Positions 22,000-35,258 are shown, counted from the stretch's first letter. The stretch: 64,000 nucleotides of DNA from Oscheius onirici (GCA_932521025.1 OW051468.1:4836064-4900063); one strand, 5' to 3'. The notes: generated by a model from the letters alone, not told the origin. Numbers and translations: made by a program.

Positions 22000-24900
22000 A
22001 CAGTTTTCAGTAGTTTGTGTACAAGAGCTGTCGAAATATTTGGCCACAGGGCTCGCAGAGACTGGCATGCCATGAAATCTGTTATCAGAGGCGGCTGTTT
22101 GTCTTTTAGCTCTCGCAAACTCTCTCACTTTCTCCCACCCTGGACTAGTCTTGACTTTTCCTTTTGATCTAAAATATCCCAGTGAATTGTGGTCAAAGAG
22201 TCCCCCAGGGAAGCAACGCCTCTTCACTCGCCCTTCGAGTGCCAATCTCCTTCCAGCAGCAGCATTGTCTTTTGCTAATTTCCCGTTCATTTTGGTCTAG
22301 CTGTTTTTTTTCGAGTCGGTTTGTTATGATAAACGAATGGCCGTTAGTTTTAGCGTGTTCCGAAGACGAGTGGACCAGATGTTCGAATCAGTTAGTCTTT
22401 CTCGATCTCTGAAGGTTTCTAGAGAGTTCAGACACTTGAGACGACCGTCAATCTTTCTGTTGAGAATCCAGTTTGATCAGTCAACTGATATTCGGTGTAC
22501 CCGAAGAGTTCCAGTCCAGAATATGTCAAGTTCTATCGCCATGAATTTCTAAGTCTCTTTGATAGAACCATGTTTTTCCCTGTCATCATTAAAATACTAT
22601 ACGTCCTTCATCACATTTCCAGAGCTAGAAGAATCTGTCCCACTCTTCCCTCCAGTTCCTCAACCCTCTGGTCCTAAGGTAAGAACTAGGTCGAGAGAAG
22701 GGTTCAATTAGCGGTTTCGGGGATTGTGTCCTCGAATACGCGACAATCTCATTTCACTCATGTCTCCCTCTCTCTAATGACCAATAATTTGAATCTTCTT
22801 CTCCTCCTCCATAACGTATTCATATCAGCTGCAATCTGGCTGTCTCCCTTGGCAACAGACTCACTCACGAAGACTTTCTTCTCCCGATGCTAATTTCTAT
22901 CCGCTCCCACACAGTCGACCAGTCGCCCCAGGCCTATTATTCAACCCGCGGCTGTTTATGGACACCGGCAGGGCGTGTGAGAACACAGTCACTCGCTGTC
23001 GCTCTTGTCGACCTTTTCGTACAAAAGTCATTCGCAAAAAAGGAGTAAACATTACGCATTCTCCACGGCTCCGCTGCCTTCAATAGACGCAAAATTTAAT
23101 AAAGCTGCTGACAGCCGTTTAGAGCAGAGAGAACCTCACAAACCATGCATATTTTCACATTCAATTTGTCCCTGCTTGACAACAAAACAAATCTGCTTAA
23201 TCTTTTCCATCAGGATTGCCCCCCCCCCCGAGATATGTCTACACAAATATGAGGCTATATTTTCTTCAATCCCATCATTGTTGATGAATGTTCTCTGTCG
23301 AAAGACGGCCAGTTCAATTATCAAGAACATGTGTTTCTCTTCCGTCTGTTGCAATCTGCCTCCCTCGCTCGCTCAATCTCAAATTTCGTGTGAAACATTA
23401 ACCATCCCACCTAGTAAAACTACGAACAGACAGAAACTGGTTCTCAAGAGCCTAAAGCCCAGCCAGTTAAACCTGCCCACCCAGAGCGCCTGTTGTGACA
23501 GATTCCTCTCTCAAAAAGGTCCAAATCCTAGCAGCCGCGATTCCGATCTTGACCCATGTTTATCGTCTGTCGCTCCCATTTCTCTTTCACTTTGCAACTG
23601 TCTCTTCCCATGATACGCTTAGTTAGAGAGATTTGTTTGTCAAAAAGGCATAAGCGTTTTCTTATTTTCTGTTTGTCTTCTGAAGCAGTTGCCTAATCGT
23701 TGTGTGAAGAGAAAAGTTATCTTCCCAATTGCAATTTGTCTGTTATGTCAAAACGGATATTCGTTGAGATTGAAACCAGAAATAGTTTCCAAGAGTCATC
23801 CATTCCTCACTCGAAGCGAGTCATCTCTAATCTTATCCTATTTGATTTTATTAGAACTGGAGAAAAGGACTGGGGGTCAGTCCCATATCTTGCCGAGCCT
23901 CTTTCTTGTCTTCTTTTTGACTTTCTGAGCAATTCCAAGAAACAGAATGAGAACTATATATAACTGGGCGTCTCTTGGTAATGTCTAAAGTGGAGGATAA
24001 GTGTCCATTATCTCTAGAAGACGGAGCGGCGAGACGCATGTTTCAGAGGCTGCTCTCTTTGGGGGCAGATGTCAATAGCTCATGGCGGCGGCAATTTGTT
24101 AGACGACCTCCCGGATACACAGCTCTTTCCTCACTGGTCCAACAATTGTTCTTTCTTCTCAATTACCCTCTGTCAACTGTCTCAAAAGTCAGATTACAGT
24201 TCTTCTCCCCTATGCGATGACAGAAGCCATTCTTCCGTCGCCGCCAACATCTCCAAACGGGATTTCTGCTGGAAAACGGTGAGTTTTTCCTGCTTTCCTT
24301 TTTTCTAATTTTCCAGAGAAAGATAGGCGGAAAAGTCGGTTCACTTGTTATTACAGGCAGTTGTTGAATCTTGATTATTTTCCCTTCTGGATTGGTTCCA
24401 CTCTATGTTTCCAAATCGTACAAATATCCTGAGTCTCAGAACTTTAAACTTGTGTAGTCTCTTTCCAGCTCTTTTTTCCTAGGTCAGTCTGACTGTGATC
24501 CAAGCAATTTTTCTTCCAGGTATCCCAGTTTCCTTGGTTTCAGATCTAATCATTTTTTTTATATTTTCTTTTTCATTCTTTCTAGAAAAACTCAGGGTTC
24601 CGAGGCTCTTGCTCTAACCAAGTAATTTGATCTGTCTGATTTCTCAGTTTGTTATATCCTCACTACCTGACGCTTGCCTCTCTACCCCTTCCCCGTCCGA
24701 GTTGTTCCCTGTTCCCATCCCTCTCCCACACTCGATTATCATCCCGAATTTGTTTACCTCCAGTGTCTCCACTTCCACTCTCGGATTTGGTGACTCTCTA
24801 TTTGTTAGTCGTCTCCTCCTCAATTCCGCCCTCTCAAAAAATACGGCTCTTTAATTAGCATCCTTTGCATCCAATTCGGCCTGCTCTCTTTTATCCATCC

Positions 24901-26690
24901 ATGCCACAAAATAAACGGCAGAGATCCAGTTTTCCTTTTCAATTCGCTGCTGCCGTACGGACAGTTGATCCAACACACACTCGTTGGCACAGTAATCGCT
25001 CCGAATTGCCGCATGGATTGCCATTATTCTATTGCTTGTGACAGAGAGCAGTACTTTTTCATAAGTAGTGTTTTCAATGAGTCGAAAGTTCGAAGACAGT
25101 CTAAATTTTGTTGGTCTACTGTAATAACCAAGTTCCAATTCAATTTCTAAACATAAAATTCATCTGTAGTAGAATTCTTAATCTGTAATCGCTTGTATCA
25201 AGTTTATAGCGACTAGAGCGCCTCGGAGAGTATACCATTCCAACCTCAAGTGTTGCCTGCAAACGTCTTGATTTCGTCGAAGTAGAATTCTTATAGAAGA
25301 GTCGGATCAAATCTCTTGTTTTGAACCTTTTGTAACCATTAGCTTCAAATCAGTTTTTGAGTACAGACACAGACGAAAGTGGCTTCACAGTTTTTATGGT
25401 GTCTAGCAAAGCTAGAGTTGGAAAAACCTCTAGTAATTATGTCTTTTCTATCCAAAAAGATGTGTAATCCTCTCTTATTAAATCGCTAAGGTCGCCCGAA
25501 GTGTTCTTGAACTTCTCAACCCCTCTGCACTGTCAAAATGCGAACTGAGGGCAATTGTTTTATCGAAATTTTGTGAGGGATCCGGCTACCACGTCCGTTT
25601 TTCGAAATAATCCCCTTTTCACTGTTTTCAAGTCCCTCTATGGTTTGGCACTCTGAAGCCGCAGGTAACAAGTTAGAACCTGTTATGTATAAGATGACAA
25701 CTAAATTTGGACTTGGCGAAAGATTTGGGAAGTGTTCGATAACTGTTATAAGAGTACTAAAAAAGAATACTACGGCGCCAGGCGACGAAGTCGGCTGGTA
25801 GAAGAAAGTACGAATCCACATTATATTTGGGAGTTAGTAGTAACAAGTTCAGACAAGTCAGTTTGTGAGATTGTGTGAGGACTTTGTTTCTACCTTTGGA
25901 AGTACCAAATAGAAAGGTTGGCAAGTGATTCAAGCCAAAAATGCCGAGGGAGAGGGGATACGTTAGCCCTGATTGTACGGAAAATTGTACTAGTTTATAA
26001 AAGGCGGCAAGTGATCATGGCTGTGTGACTCATTGGCGACACTCTCTTCCATCAACAATGTCACACCCTCCCAGAGTTTACTCCCAATCTGACCACTGCC
26101 AATCATTTTGGCAACTTGCGCGTCTCTATTTCCCTCTCATTACAACGGCCTCGAGGGTGGCCACTTTACATCTTCCCCTTTTGGCCCATTGTTTTGTTTG
26201 TCCTTTCTCTGTCGTGCTTACGTGTCTCTCCTCGAGAATGAGCGACGTCTTCTTCTTCACGAATTGGTATATACGCTCTTTTCTCTTGACGCAGCTGGTA
26301 TCCATTAGTTCTCGCCACGCAAAGTCTTCTTCTAAAATTCGGCCCGATAAACAAGCAGTCAATTTCCTCAATGTCACTGGTTCCCAACTCTGTCCTTGAA
26401 GAAAACAACTAGTTTTTGAATTTAGTTCGATTCCAGCTAACCGTTAACTATTCACTTTTGAGTTTTCGTTTGATCCTACGGAAGAACACGGTTTAAATTA
26501 AAAATTTGTGAGTTCTTCTTTTTTGAAAAGAACGACACAGTTGCCGTTTTATTCGTTTCGGGAACCATTTATACCAGTTAGTCACGCAGTTTTCAGTTGG
26601 AAATAGTTTTCGGTTGACAAGCTTACAAGGTGTGTGTAGTACAAATGGTTCTGAAACGAATACAAACAGACACAGTATCGTCTTCTTCCA
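22000..26690. other. Interval without a convincing gene
   Basis: Short frames only. A possible coding start at 22337 and one open exon-like frame with a strong donor (24069-24280, then GTGAGTTTTT) could be unlinked first exons, but I could not join either to anything. The 202-codon frame 23005-23613 is discussed in the findings. CT-rich stretches are frequent. Confidence 0.4.
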
Positions 26691-26696
26691 GATTAA

Positions 26697-26884
26697 CATA
26701 CTATATATGTTGCAGTTCAAATTGATTTTTCAATTTGAACTAGTGTAAATTGACTTCGTTTCAGTTCAAATTGATTTTGATGCATTCAAATTAATTTCAA
26801 CTAGTTCAAATTGAAAAATTATCTTGAACTAGTTCATTTCAATTTGAACTGAAAATCAATTTGAACTGCAACATATATATGTCA
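26697..26884. repeat. Palindromic element built from AGTTCAAATTG units
   Basis: Ends are mirror complements (CATACTATATATGTTGCAGT and ACTGCAACATATATATG). The interior contains at least eight AGTTCAAATTG/CAATTTGAACT words in both orientations. Total about 188 bp, non-coding. Confidence 0.65.
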
Positions 26885-27780
26885 AAATGAACATCTTGAC
26901 TCAATGTTTAAGCCTACTCACTTTGCAAGTTCATACGACGACTTATTCGAGATCTGCGGATCTTTACATAATCTCCCTGCTCTCAATAATGGTGAATGTG
27001 TATGACGATGATGGCTGATTCAGGATCAGGAGAAGAATCCTATATAAATTCAGTTATTTTGAGAAGGTATTCCAGGAAGCTCTCTGACCTGTTACCAACC
27101 ACTGTATAAAGAAGTTTAAGTTATCTGTTTTAGGGCATAAATTAGCGGTTTTTCTGTCTCGCATATATACTTGCTTCGTGACAACTTTTCATCTTCTCAT
27201 CGGAAAGAAGAAGATTAACTCTTGGCTGTTTTCCGATGTTGCCCTTTTTGGGTTCTTGTTTCTCGAGCCTTATTTACTCTCTACTCTCACAGCTCCATCT
27301 GTTCCATTTCCTTCCGCTTCTCGCCCAGCCTCCCTCTCCCTGGACTAGGTGGTCAATCTGCACTTCTCTCTTGACTATTGTCCTCCAATTATCTTCACAG
27401 TCGATCATGCCGCACGTTCATTACGGTTTTTTGCAGCCAAAAGAAGGTCGAACTTCAATTATATAAACCCGACAAGTGGTCGACTCTGATGTCTGTTCCA
27501 AGGTCGCTAACTCTCCTAGAATTTATTTTCCCAAGAGTTGGACGGCAATTTTTCATGAGGTCAATTCTTTCCGCTAATCCTCTGAAACTGACCTCCATTT
27601 GGACCTTCTTTCACGACCGTAAACCTTATACACTTTTGTGATAGACTCCTACACTGGCCCCATCATGTTCCACATCATTTCGGGTCAGATCAAGATTCCC
27701 ACAGCAGATAATTTTGACTTTGACCGATGACATCTCATTTTTTCTCTCCTTCGAAAAGAAACCACTCTTTTGAAGATTTG

Positions 27781-30700
27781 ATGAATCGTTTTTTCCGCCT
27801 ATTCCGACGGCGCCAGGAGGGTAAAAAGTGAGTTGGTACGATAATTAGTCTGGATCTGTAGGTGTTCTACTAAAACTGAAGTTTCCAGGGTATCTTTTGG
27901 CAACGACGCTGTTAGGACTTTCGTCTACGAAAAAGAATCGGAAGAACACACTCCCATCATCCAGAGACAACCCTTCACAGAGTGAGTTAACTTCCACTTT
28001 TTAGATATTTGACGTATCCAGGGCATATTTTTTGTTTGTATCTAGTCACTTCCCTCGACTCTCTAGAATCTGTTTTCCTTCTAGTTCAAATCTCACTATC
28101 CACTTCCCCAATCCACTAAGCTTCTTGCCTCATATCGGCTTTACACGTAGCCGGTGAAAGTGATCCCTTTGGATAAACTGATAGTTCTCTCTCGACTAAG
28201 CTGTCCAGTGTTACCTAGGAGAGTGCAGGGGTGACGCAGAGACTCATAGATAGCGTCACCTGAAGAGGCGCCGGGTCTTTTTGTCCTGGCAGTGAGTGCA
28301 GCACGTGTAGAGACTCCAGAGCAGGGGAAAAGAGAAAGAGCGTCGGGGGTGGAGAGTCTCACTCTCGCGCTCGCTCTCTTGTTGCTACTGCGGATTCAAG
28401 AGTGAGAGAGTCAGGATTTCTCCATGAGCAAGTAAGTTTCTACTATATTTTGTCCTTCGTGACAGTTCCTTTCCTTACCGTTTAGTCTCCAAGAACTTCG
28501 AAACTGACGTTTCGAGACACATAGGAAATTACATTCAGTCGGTTTTAGGTTGATCTTCCTCGTAGTCACTAGGGCTTTCGGTAAGTCTTCAATGCAGTTC
28601 TGACCGACACGAAATATTTTCAAAAACCCCGTCTCAAAATCTCGCTTTCAATTGAACCGTTTCACTTTCCTTCCCGTGTCCAATCCATTACCTTTTTTCA
28701 AGAGACGCGCGCCGCAGACATACAAAGAGGCGTCCAAAGACGAATGGCAAACAAATTCTAGTCGATTTGTGGTAGACAGCTGACTGTCTGTGTGTTCTTT
28801 TTAGTATATCCGTTCGTCTGTTTCAAGCCATGCTGTGTGAGAGAGTGAACGTTGTAATGTTCGTTGCTCGTCGCCCTATGTGTCCTCGAAGCAGAGCAAC
28901 CGCCCTCGCCACACACTTTTTTCTTGTTCTTTTCATCGACGTATTCTGTTGGAAACGAGCGCGAGAACAAAAACAGCTGACTTGGATACTCGCTTTTCCA
29001 TCCACCCACGGCCGCTTCAAAATTGAGGGTAAACAGTCGAAGGAGACCTTGAAACCAGTAGCGAGAGAAAAAGTTCAGCGGATAATAGTATGAAGATTCA
29101 ACTTACTACAGTTTTTAAATTTTTCTATTTTTAAATGGGGTGAGTTCTATCACAGCTTTTGCGACATTGCATCTTGATTTGGCGTCTTGTCCATCTGATC
29201 ACTTGGCTCTCACTATTCAGTTTTTTAGTCTCACACAGTCTATAGCCAATTTCCTCTTTTTTCGGAAGACGTCTCATTTCATTAAAAGACCCTTCCTCCT
29301 CTCTTGTGCGTACCCATTTCCAGATCCTTCAAATGTTACTAAACTCATGCAAAAAGTCCGTTCCCTCGAGACCTTTTGAGTTCTTCTAAGCCGGCTCATA
29401 AGCCCATCTCTTTCATTTTTGAAGACTGCTTCAAGTTTGCTGACTGGAGTGTTTACCTCACACGTGACTCTCTTCTTTGTGTTGTCTTCAAACGAGTTGA
29501 CAGTTTCACTTGAAAGATTTAAGAGTCTTCCCTATTTACCCCCTCTGGTCATCATCTCGTTTGTCAAGAAGCGGAGAAACAACTTTTGATGACTAGCTCT
29601 CTAGAGAGATGCTATTTTCGGAGCGGATATCTGTGTTGAGAGATACTCATGACAGAAGAGAGAATAACAAACAGTTATGAAGTTAGAGGCATCTGGGGTC
29701 CCAGAAGAGAAAACTTTAGTCTGGAATCAGCTAACTATGTAACACCTTTCGGTCATTTAGTCTTGTTCTTAGTAAAGGCGTTCCCAGAAAAGTCGAGGCA
29801 GCTTCGGAACGTTAATGCCTACCGCAACCTGGCCACTCAGGAAGCACCCGCAGCCCATGAGTCTCTTCGGAACTCAGGCTTGAGTCGGGAAGAAACTTTA
29901 CTTTACTTACTCGATCTACTCTCTTAGCACACGTTTCTTACAAGCTAAAGGAGCAGTCTTTGATGTTGGCCTATTATGTAGTAATGAAGACTTGGCTATC
30001 AGAGATGAGACGAATCTAAAGATCCCATAAAACTGGCTAATAACAGTATGATTTGTCTCTCGTCACAAACAAATTGAACAGATCTCTGTGTCAATAGAAA
30101 CGCGATATTTATCCGGGCTGAACATTCGAGGGAGGAGGATGTTCTCTGGTCCATAAGTCACTTCGATCGCAATTTGCGATGGATCCTAATGGCATTCGTG
30201 CCTTCTTCGAGAGAATTCGGGTGACGACATCAAGTCACCCATTTGAGGACAATTAGATCCGTTCTTTTGGATTACTCTCCGCGAGAGCCGTGGTCTCTCT
30301 CACTAGTCCAGGAGCTTGACCTCATCCCGTCATCCCGCTCTTCTGTTCAAATCGATAGCCGTGGCCATATGGCCAGTTGTTTTTGGTTCTCGAGTCTCCT
30401 CTCTTGCTCTCCTTTTCATTCATAGATTATGAGCGCCCGAATTCAGTCCACCCTTCAAACGGCTTTGTTTTGCTCAATTTAAAGGGTAAGTCTTGTCGGA
30501 AAACAGATGAATCTCTTTGGGATTGGGCCATTTCACAGGCTCCGTGTCCCTTTTCCAAAGCGGTTCCCGGAATACTGGGTGAAACACATTCAGTAGTTTA
30601 TTCGGAGCTACGGATTCCTTTTTCGATTGAAATATAGTTTTCGTATAAATAAAGTTGGCTACGGAGGGCAATTCAAATTCACTGTTTTGGCTGCGTATCT

Positions 30701-33223
30701 GACTGACATTGAACCGACTATACCAAACCCCATATTTATTCTCCTCTCTTGACTCTGCTGTTTGTCGGCTCTTTTCCCAGTCCGAGTAACCCAATACCTT
30801 CTTGGCAAATAGCAAAACTTGTGTCGGCACCCCTCAGACCCCAAATGGCTCCAAGACTGCCCAATTTGCAACACTAAATACTCGTCGTCCATCTCTGCCT
30901 CTGCGGGGAGCTCCGTTCTCTCGCTCTGTCCTCTCTCGGCTTGTCTAGCAGCGATCCATATCCGAAACCCTCGGGGACCAGAGACGAGGTTGTCCCCAAA
31001 TGCACTTTCGAGTTGCTGAACCCCTTTTTCTTTTAAGACTGTTTCTACACAAAAACATGTTTCTGTCTCTGTGTTTACGGAAAAGGCTGGCTCCTTCCTT
31101 TTCCCTTTTGGGATTCGCTCAGCTGTAAAACATCTCTTCACACTTTTTTGTCGTCAAAACATCCTTGATTGAAACTCCGAAGAAATGTTTTCTGTTGGTC
31201 TCGTGCCCCAAAAATCTCCGCCTCGTTGTTGTCAACATTTAAATGCTTCCGAAACATGCCCAAAATACACAACTAGTCTCTATTCTTTTTAGAGAATGCT
31301 AATCCCATTTTCTGAAAAATACACATTTCTCTCCAAATTTACTTATCAGATCCTTTTATTCTTGTTGTTTGGAACCGGATCAATTTCTGACCAAAATGGT
31401 CCTTTAGTTGAGAACGACAGCGTTTTTACATCGTTCACACTGGAAATAAGCAAATAGTCACCATCGATTAAACTTCCTCTCGCTCACTTCTTCTTCCTGT
31501 CTTCTGAGAAAACGTACCAGCACATTTTTTTGACAATGATTATTTTTTGGTTGGACTGCAGTAAACGCTTCCCTTCGGTCAAACTAGCCTAAACTATTTT
31601 TTACTTTAGTTCACATTTTTTCACGTCGTGAGTACATTCACATCGATATACAATAAGACCGGCATACTAATGAGCGAAACACGATTTCCATGCCAGAATC
31701 TGGCGTAATCCCCGATTCGGTTCCGTTCATTTGTTGGTGTCGCTTTCCGTCCTCTCTCTTCTTCCCAAACGGGGGAGGATTAAAGGACAACACTTAATTG
31801 AATCGTCGCGTCTACAGCTGCTGTCTCTTTAATTGTGCTAGCAGAGAGAGAATTTATAGGTCCTTTTTCGGGAACACCTGGAGTCAGACTTCCGCTGACC
31901 ATTGTTCAAGTCCATAATAATTGCCACCTTTTTCAGTCCAAACGCACCGAAGAGTCTGGTCACGGTAACGACAGACACCGTCAGGCCGGAATCCCCGAAC
32001 GCTATTCATCCACCGTCACAGATTGAAGACGTCCGACACGTGACTATCAGTCCGCCGCTACCATCAAAGTGAGTTTTTAATCAGCTCTGAAAATGATGTC
32101 AGGGGCTATTAATTTAATTAGTCCAAATTTATAGCATAGACCCTTAATCGAGTTATCTGGCTCTTTTTGGTTCTCAAAAAAAGGAAACATTTGGTTAGTC
32201 TAGTATGTGCTACAGTGAAGACAGTTCAGACTTCTCTAAATTTTGTCGTTACAAGACTCGTTGCAACACCTAAAAGGATGTAGTGACGTGAAATTTGGAT
32301 TGTGAACTAGTTTTGAACTCCAAATGTAGCTGTAAGCCCGCTCTCTTTTCATATATGCAGTGCTTCCAGAACACGAAAAAGGTGATCCCGAAAAACATGA
32401 TTGCGTAATTTTTGGAAAAGGCTGGGCAATAATTAAAGCTTTTGTTAGAAAGACGACTTTCAGAAAAATGGCCGAGCACGAGAATCCATTCCGTCCAGAG
32501 GAGGTTCTCTACCACGAAGTAGATCCGATTGTGGAACAGTATCTGCACAAGCCCTTCCCTCCCAGTCATCCGGGCAGTGCTCAGACGACACCAGTCAAAC
32601 GAGTCGACTCTCCGCAAAGAGACGCTCCAGCCTATTACCAGAACGGTCTTTCAAAAGAACAACTGCTGGAGAAGACGGAACAGAATGGGAAACGACACAG
32701 CAGCTTAACTGATCCTAACCAGTAGGTTTTGAATATCTGTCTCTCACAGTAGAATAGGGTAACTTTACTGTTCTTTTGTCCTGTTTAGGAAGCCACTGCG
32801 TTCAGTTCTCAAGGTTAGTTTAGTGTAGCCTGCTCTGGCTTACAGTCATAACCTCCATGGTGGTCGAGAGGATGTCTGTTTCCAGCATGGATCGAGAGAG
32901 TTCAATTGGCCAAGTAGTTAGGGCTAGATGGAAAATAAAGAGTAACCTTGCTCTCGACGTGTGAACACTGGAAAGAAAGGGTTTTCTCAATAATATCCTG
33001 TGGAAAATCTGAAAACTTTCAAAAGAGCCAAGGTTGCCCAGACAACTATAGCCTTTGCATCCACCCTACTAGGCTTGTATTTCAGCACTCTTACCACGAC
33101 TAAACAATGTTTTTCAGCGCGTCAGCTTTGACCGAGGACCACTTCCAAGACGATCTTCCTCCGGCTGGCAAGGTCGAGCTGGTTCATGTGAAAAGGAAGA
33201 AATGCTGCTGCTCCGTACAGTAG
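27781..33223 (+). CDS. Unrecognised protein with predicted alternative CaaX C-terminus
   Basis: Exons 27781-27827, 27889-27981, 31937-32068, 32464-32721 and 33118-33223 join in perfect phase to a 211-residue protein I cannot assign. Seen: a basic start (MNRFFRLFRRR), a KKVSF motif of the PP1-docking RVxF type, a Ser/Pro-rich middle, then ENPFRPEEVLYHEVDPIVEQ. The end is GKVELVHVKRKKCCCSVQ: basic residues, adjacent Cys (palmitoylation-like) and a CSVQ CaaX box, predicting prenylation and membrane attachment. A 25-nt exon (32789-32813; tgtttag|...|gttagt) can be inserted between the last two exons. It shifts the frame to KPLRSVLK-RVSFDRG and a different 57-residue tail ending at 33291 without CaaX. 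The introns of 4 kb and 400 bp are long for this window. AATAAA occurs near 33522. The upstream start is uncertain. Confidence 0.6.
32789..32813 (+). other. Candidate 25-nt frame-switching microexon
   Basis: Flanked by acceptor ctgtttag and donor gttagt. Inclusion keeps an open frame (KPLRSVLK then RVSF) but moves the next exon out of the CaaX frame; skipping gives the CCCSVQ end. See the host gene at 27781-33223. Confidence 0.4.
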
Positions 33224-33640
33224 TTACCGGGTCCTTCAGCCCCCCACCACAAACACCGACCATTTTGGACGCCTCTCACTTCAAGTTCTAAAGGCTCTTT
33301 CCTAATTCCCCACTAGCCGACTCGTTTTCCCTTTGTTTTAGCGCTATATGTACTGTAGGCCAGTCGGCTACTGTATACTACCGGTGTTTCCCCTATTTTT
33401 ATAAAGATGCGCGCTCCCGAGCTTGTTCTCCTCTTCTAGCCTCCTTGCACTCATTTCGCACAAGATATACTCGTCAATTGTTGAATTTCCGAGTAAAATG
33501 AAGATATACGCATTTATTCGCAATAAAGTCAACAATAGTACCTAATAGGCAAATAATAATACACACAGCACAGAAAAGATGATCACAATAAAAAGTAGAA
33601 GAACAGAAGAAGAACGAATCTTCATGCGGTAACAAACCAT

Positions 33641-34422
33641 TTACTTCTTCTTCTTCATCTTTTTGCCACCGGCAGCTCCGGAAGCATTTGGGGCTACGTA
33701 GCCAGGCTGCCGTGTCTTCAATTTAGGAATCATCTCAGCCAGATGCAGCAGGATGGAAGCTCCTGAGAAGAAAATAGATTGCGGGAGTATACTCTGATTA
33801 CTTCTCGGTCAATAATAAGCTTTTTGCTAAAAAGAACGAAACATTGGCAAAGGTTAACTCAGAAATAGTTATTTATGTGAATGCTCGTTCTCCTCGGCAT
33901 GGAAAACCTGACCAGATTCGCCGTACTCATCTGTATTTTGGGGCAATATCCGTTCATCTCCACACACAGCCTAATAAAAACATGGCGTATTCTGAGTTGT
34001 GAGATGATCGGAAATAGATCCTAGTTTACATCAGCGATATTTTTTTTTCAAAATAATGGTGAAATCAAAGAGCTTACTAGAAGGGAAATCTTTATATTTC
34101 GGCTTTCCGTCGTCATCTTTCAGCTGCACACGAACACGTCCCTGAGATTCGGGTTCCCTGTCCTGATTACGAGAGTACATCTTGTTGGGCTCGAGGATGG
34201 CCTCAAGACCGGCAGCTTGTAGAACTTGATGGATTTCGGCCGATGTCGGAGTAGCTACAGCCTAAAACGACGAGAATAGAAGGGCATAAGAACTGCACGA
34301 CTTACACGCTCTTTGGCCAATTTTCGGCCCTGCTCCTGCGTCTTGCTGACATCCAAAAATGCAGGATAAATTGTAATCCATCGCTTCGGGTCGGAGAAAG
34401 GTTGTTTCCTCGCGTCTATCAT
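33641..34422 (-). CDS. SRP19: Signal recognition particle 19 kDa protein
   Basis: Binds SRP RNA helix 6/8 and drives SRP assembly, needed for co-translational ER targeting. Three exons (34306-34422, 34078-34261, 33641-33762) give 140 residues. Family signatures: RWITIYPAFLDVSKTQEQGR near the N-terminus, LEPNKMYSRNQ, GRVRVQLKDDDGKPK and PSRASILLHLAEMIPKLKTR, with a Lys-rich tail (GGKKMKKKK). Length matches the usual 140-150 residues. ATG follows a T-rich acceptor directly (tttttttttcag|ATG), suggesting trans-splicing. A mariner-ended foldback element begins only 29 bp upstream. Confidence 0.96.
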
Positions 34423-34450
34423 CTGAAAAAAAAACACAAATTGTAAACTA

Positions 34451-35258
34451 TTAGGTCGCCAACTAAGTATTTAAAAATGGCTCATAACTTTCTCCAAATT
34501 CAACGAAATCGGGCAAACTCGGTTCCAAAATGTAGGTTTCATTGAGACCGAATTAATAGGCTATATGAGAGACCTGGATATCTTACCGTCTGAGCACAGT
34601 GAACGGTTCAAGTTCTGACAAAAACAGTATTTTGCCCATAACTCTTCAGGGTCGAATCCTACCAAAAAGTTGTCAATTAGTGAAAACCTCAGCTCAATGA
34701 GACGAGTATTTTGTTTTTTTTAAAAAAACGGTTTTTGACTTTATGAACACTCCGAAACTGAAAATGCCCGGATGACGCAGCGGGTTTAGGAAATTCACGC
34801 TGGAGCCGTTCGAGCTGATATTTTGCAGGGGTACTTTTCAGTCCAGTAAAATGCTACAGTTAAAAAACAAAAAGATTTCCTCTCGGCGGACTCGAACCCT
34901 GGTCGCTCCAGCGTGAATTTCCTAAACCCACTGCGTCATCCGGGCATTTTCAGTTTCGGGGTGTTCCCAAAGTCGAAAATCGTTTTTTAAAAAAACAAAA
35001 TACTCGTCTCATTGAGCTGAGGTTTTCACTAATTGACAACTTTTTTGTAGAATACAACCCTGAAGAGTTATGGGCAAAATGGTGTTTTTGTCAAAACTTG
35101 AACCGTTCACTGTTCTCAGGAGATGAGATATCCAGGTCTCTCATATAGCCTATTAATTCGGTCTCAATGAAACCTACATTTTGGAACCGAGTTTGCCCGA
35201 TTTCGTTGAATTTGGAGAAAGTTATGAGCCATTTTTAAATACTTAGTTGGCGACCTAA
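34451..35258. mobile_element. Mariner-ended foldback element, copy 2 (upstream of SRP19)
   Basis: 808 bp, ends TTAGGTCGCCAACTAAGT and complement, TA on each side. The arms closely match copy 1 at 12800-13603. The central loop (about 34800-34925) with CTCGAACC (complement of box B GGTTCGAG) is in the opposite orientation to copy 1. Confidence 0.8.

Noticed and set aside
22337..22680. Small plus-strand gene starting MAVSFSVFRRRVDQMF
   Set aside because: No consistent splicing or homology could be established beyond the first exon-like frame.
24069..24280. Open frame ending at a strong donor, possible first exon of the CaaX gene
   Set aside because: No acceptor in the right phase joins it to 27781; left unassigned.
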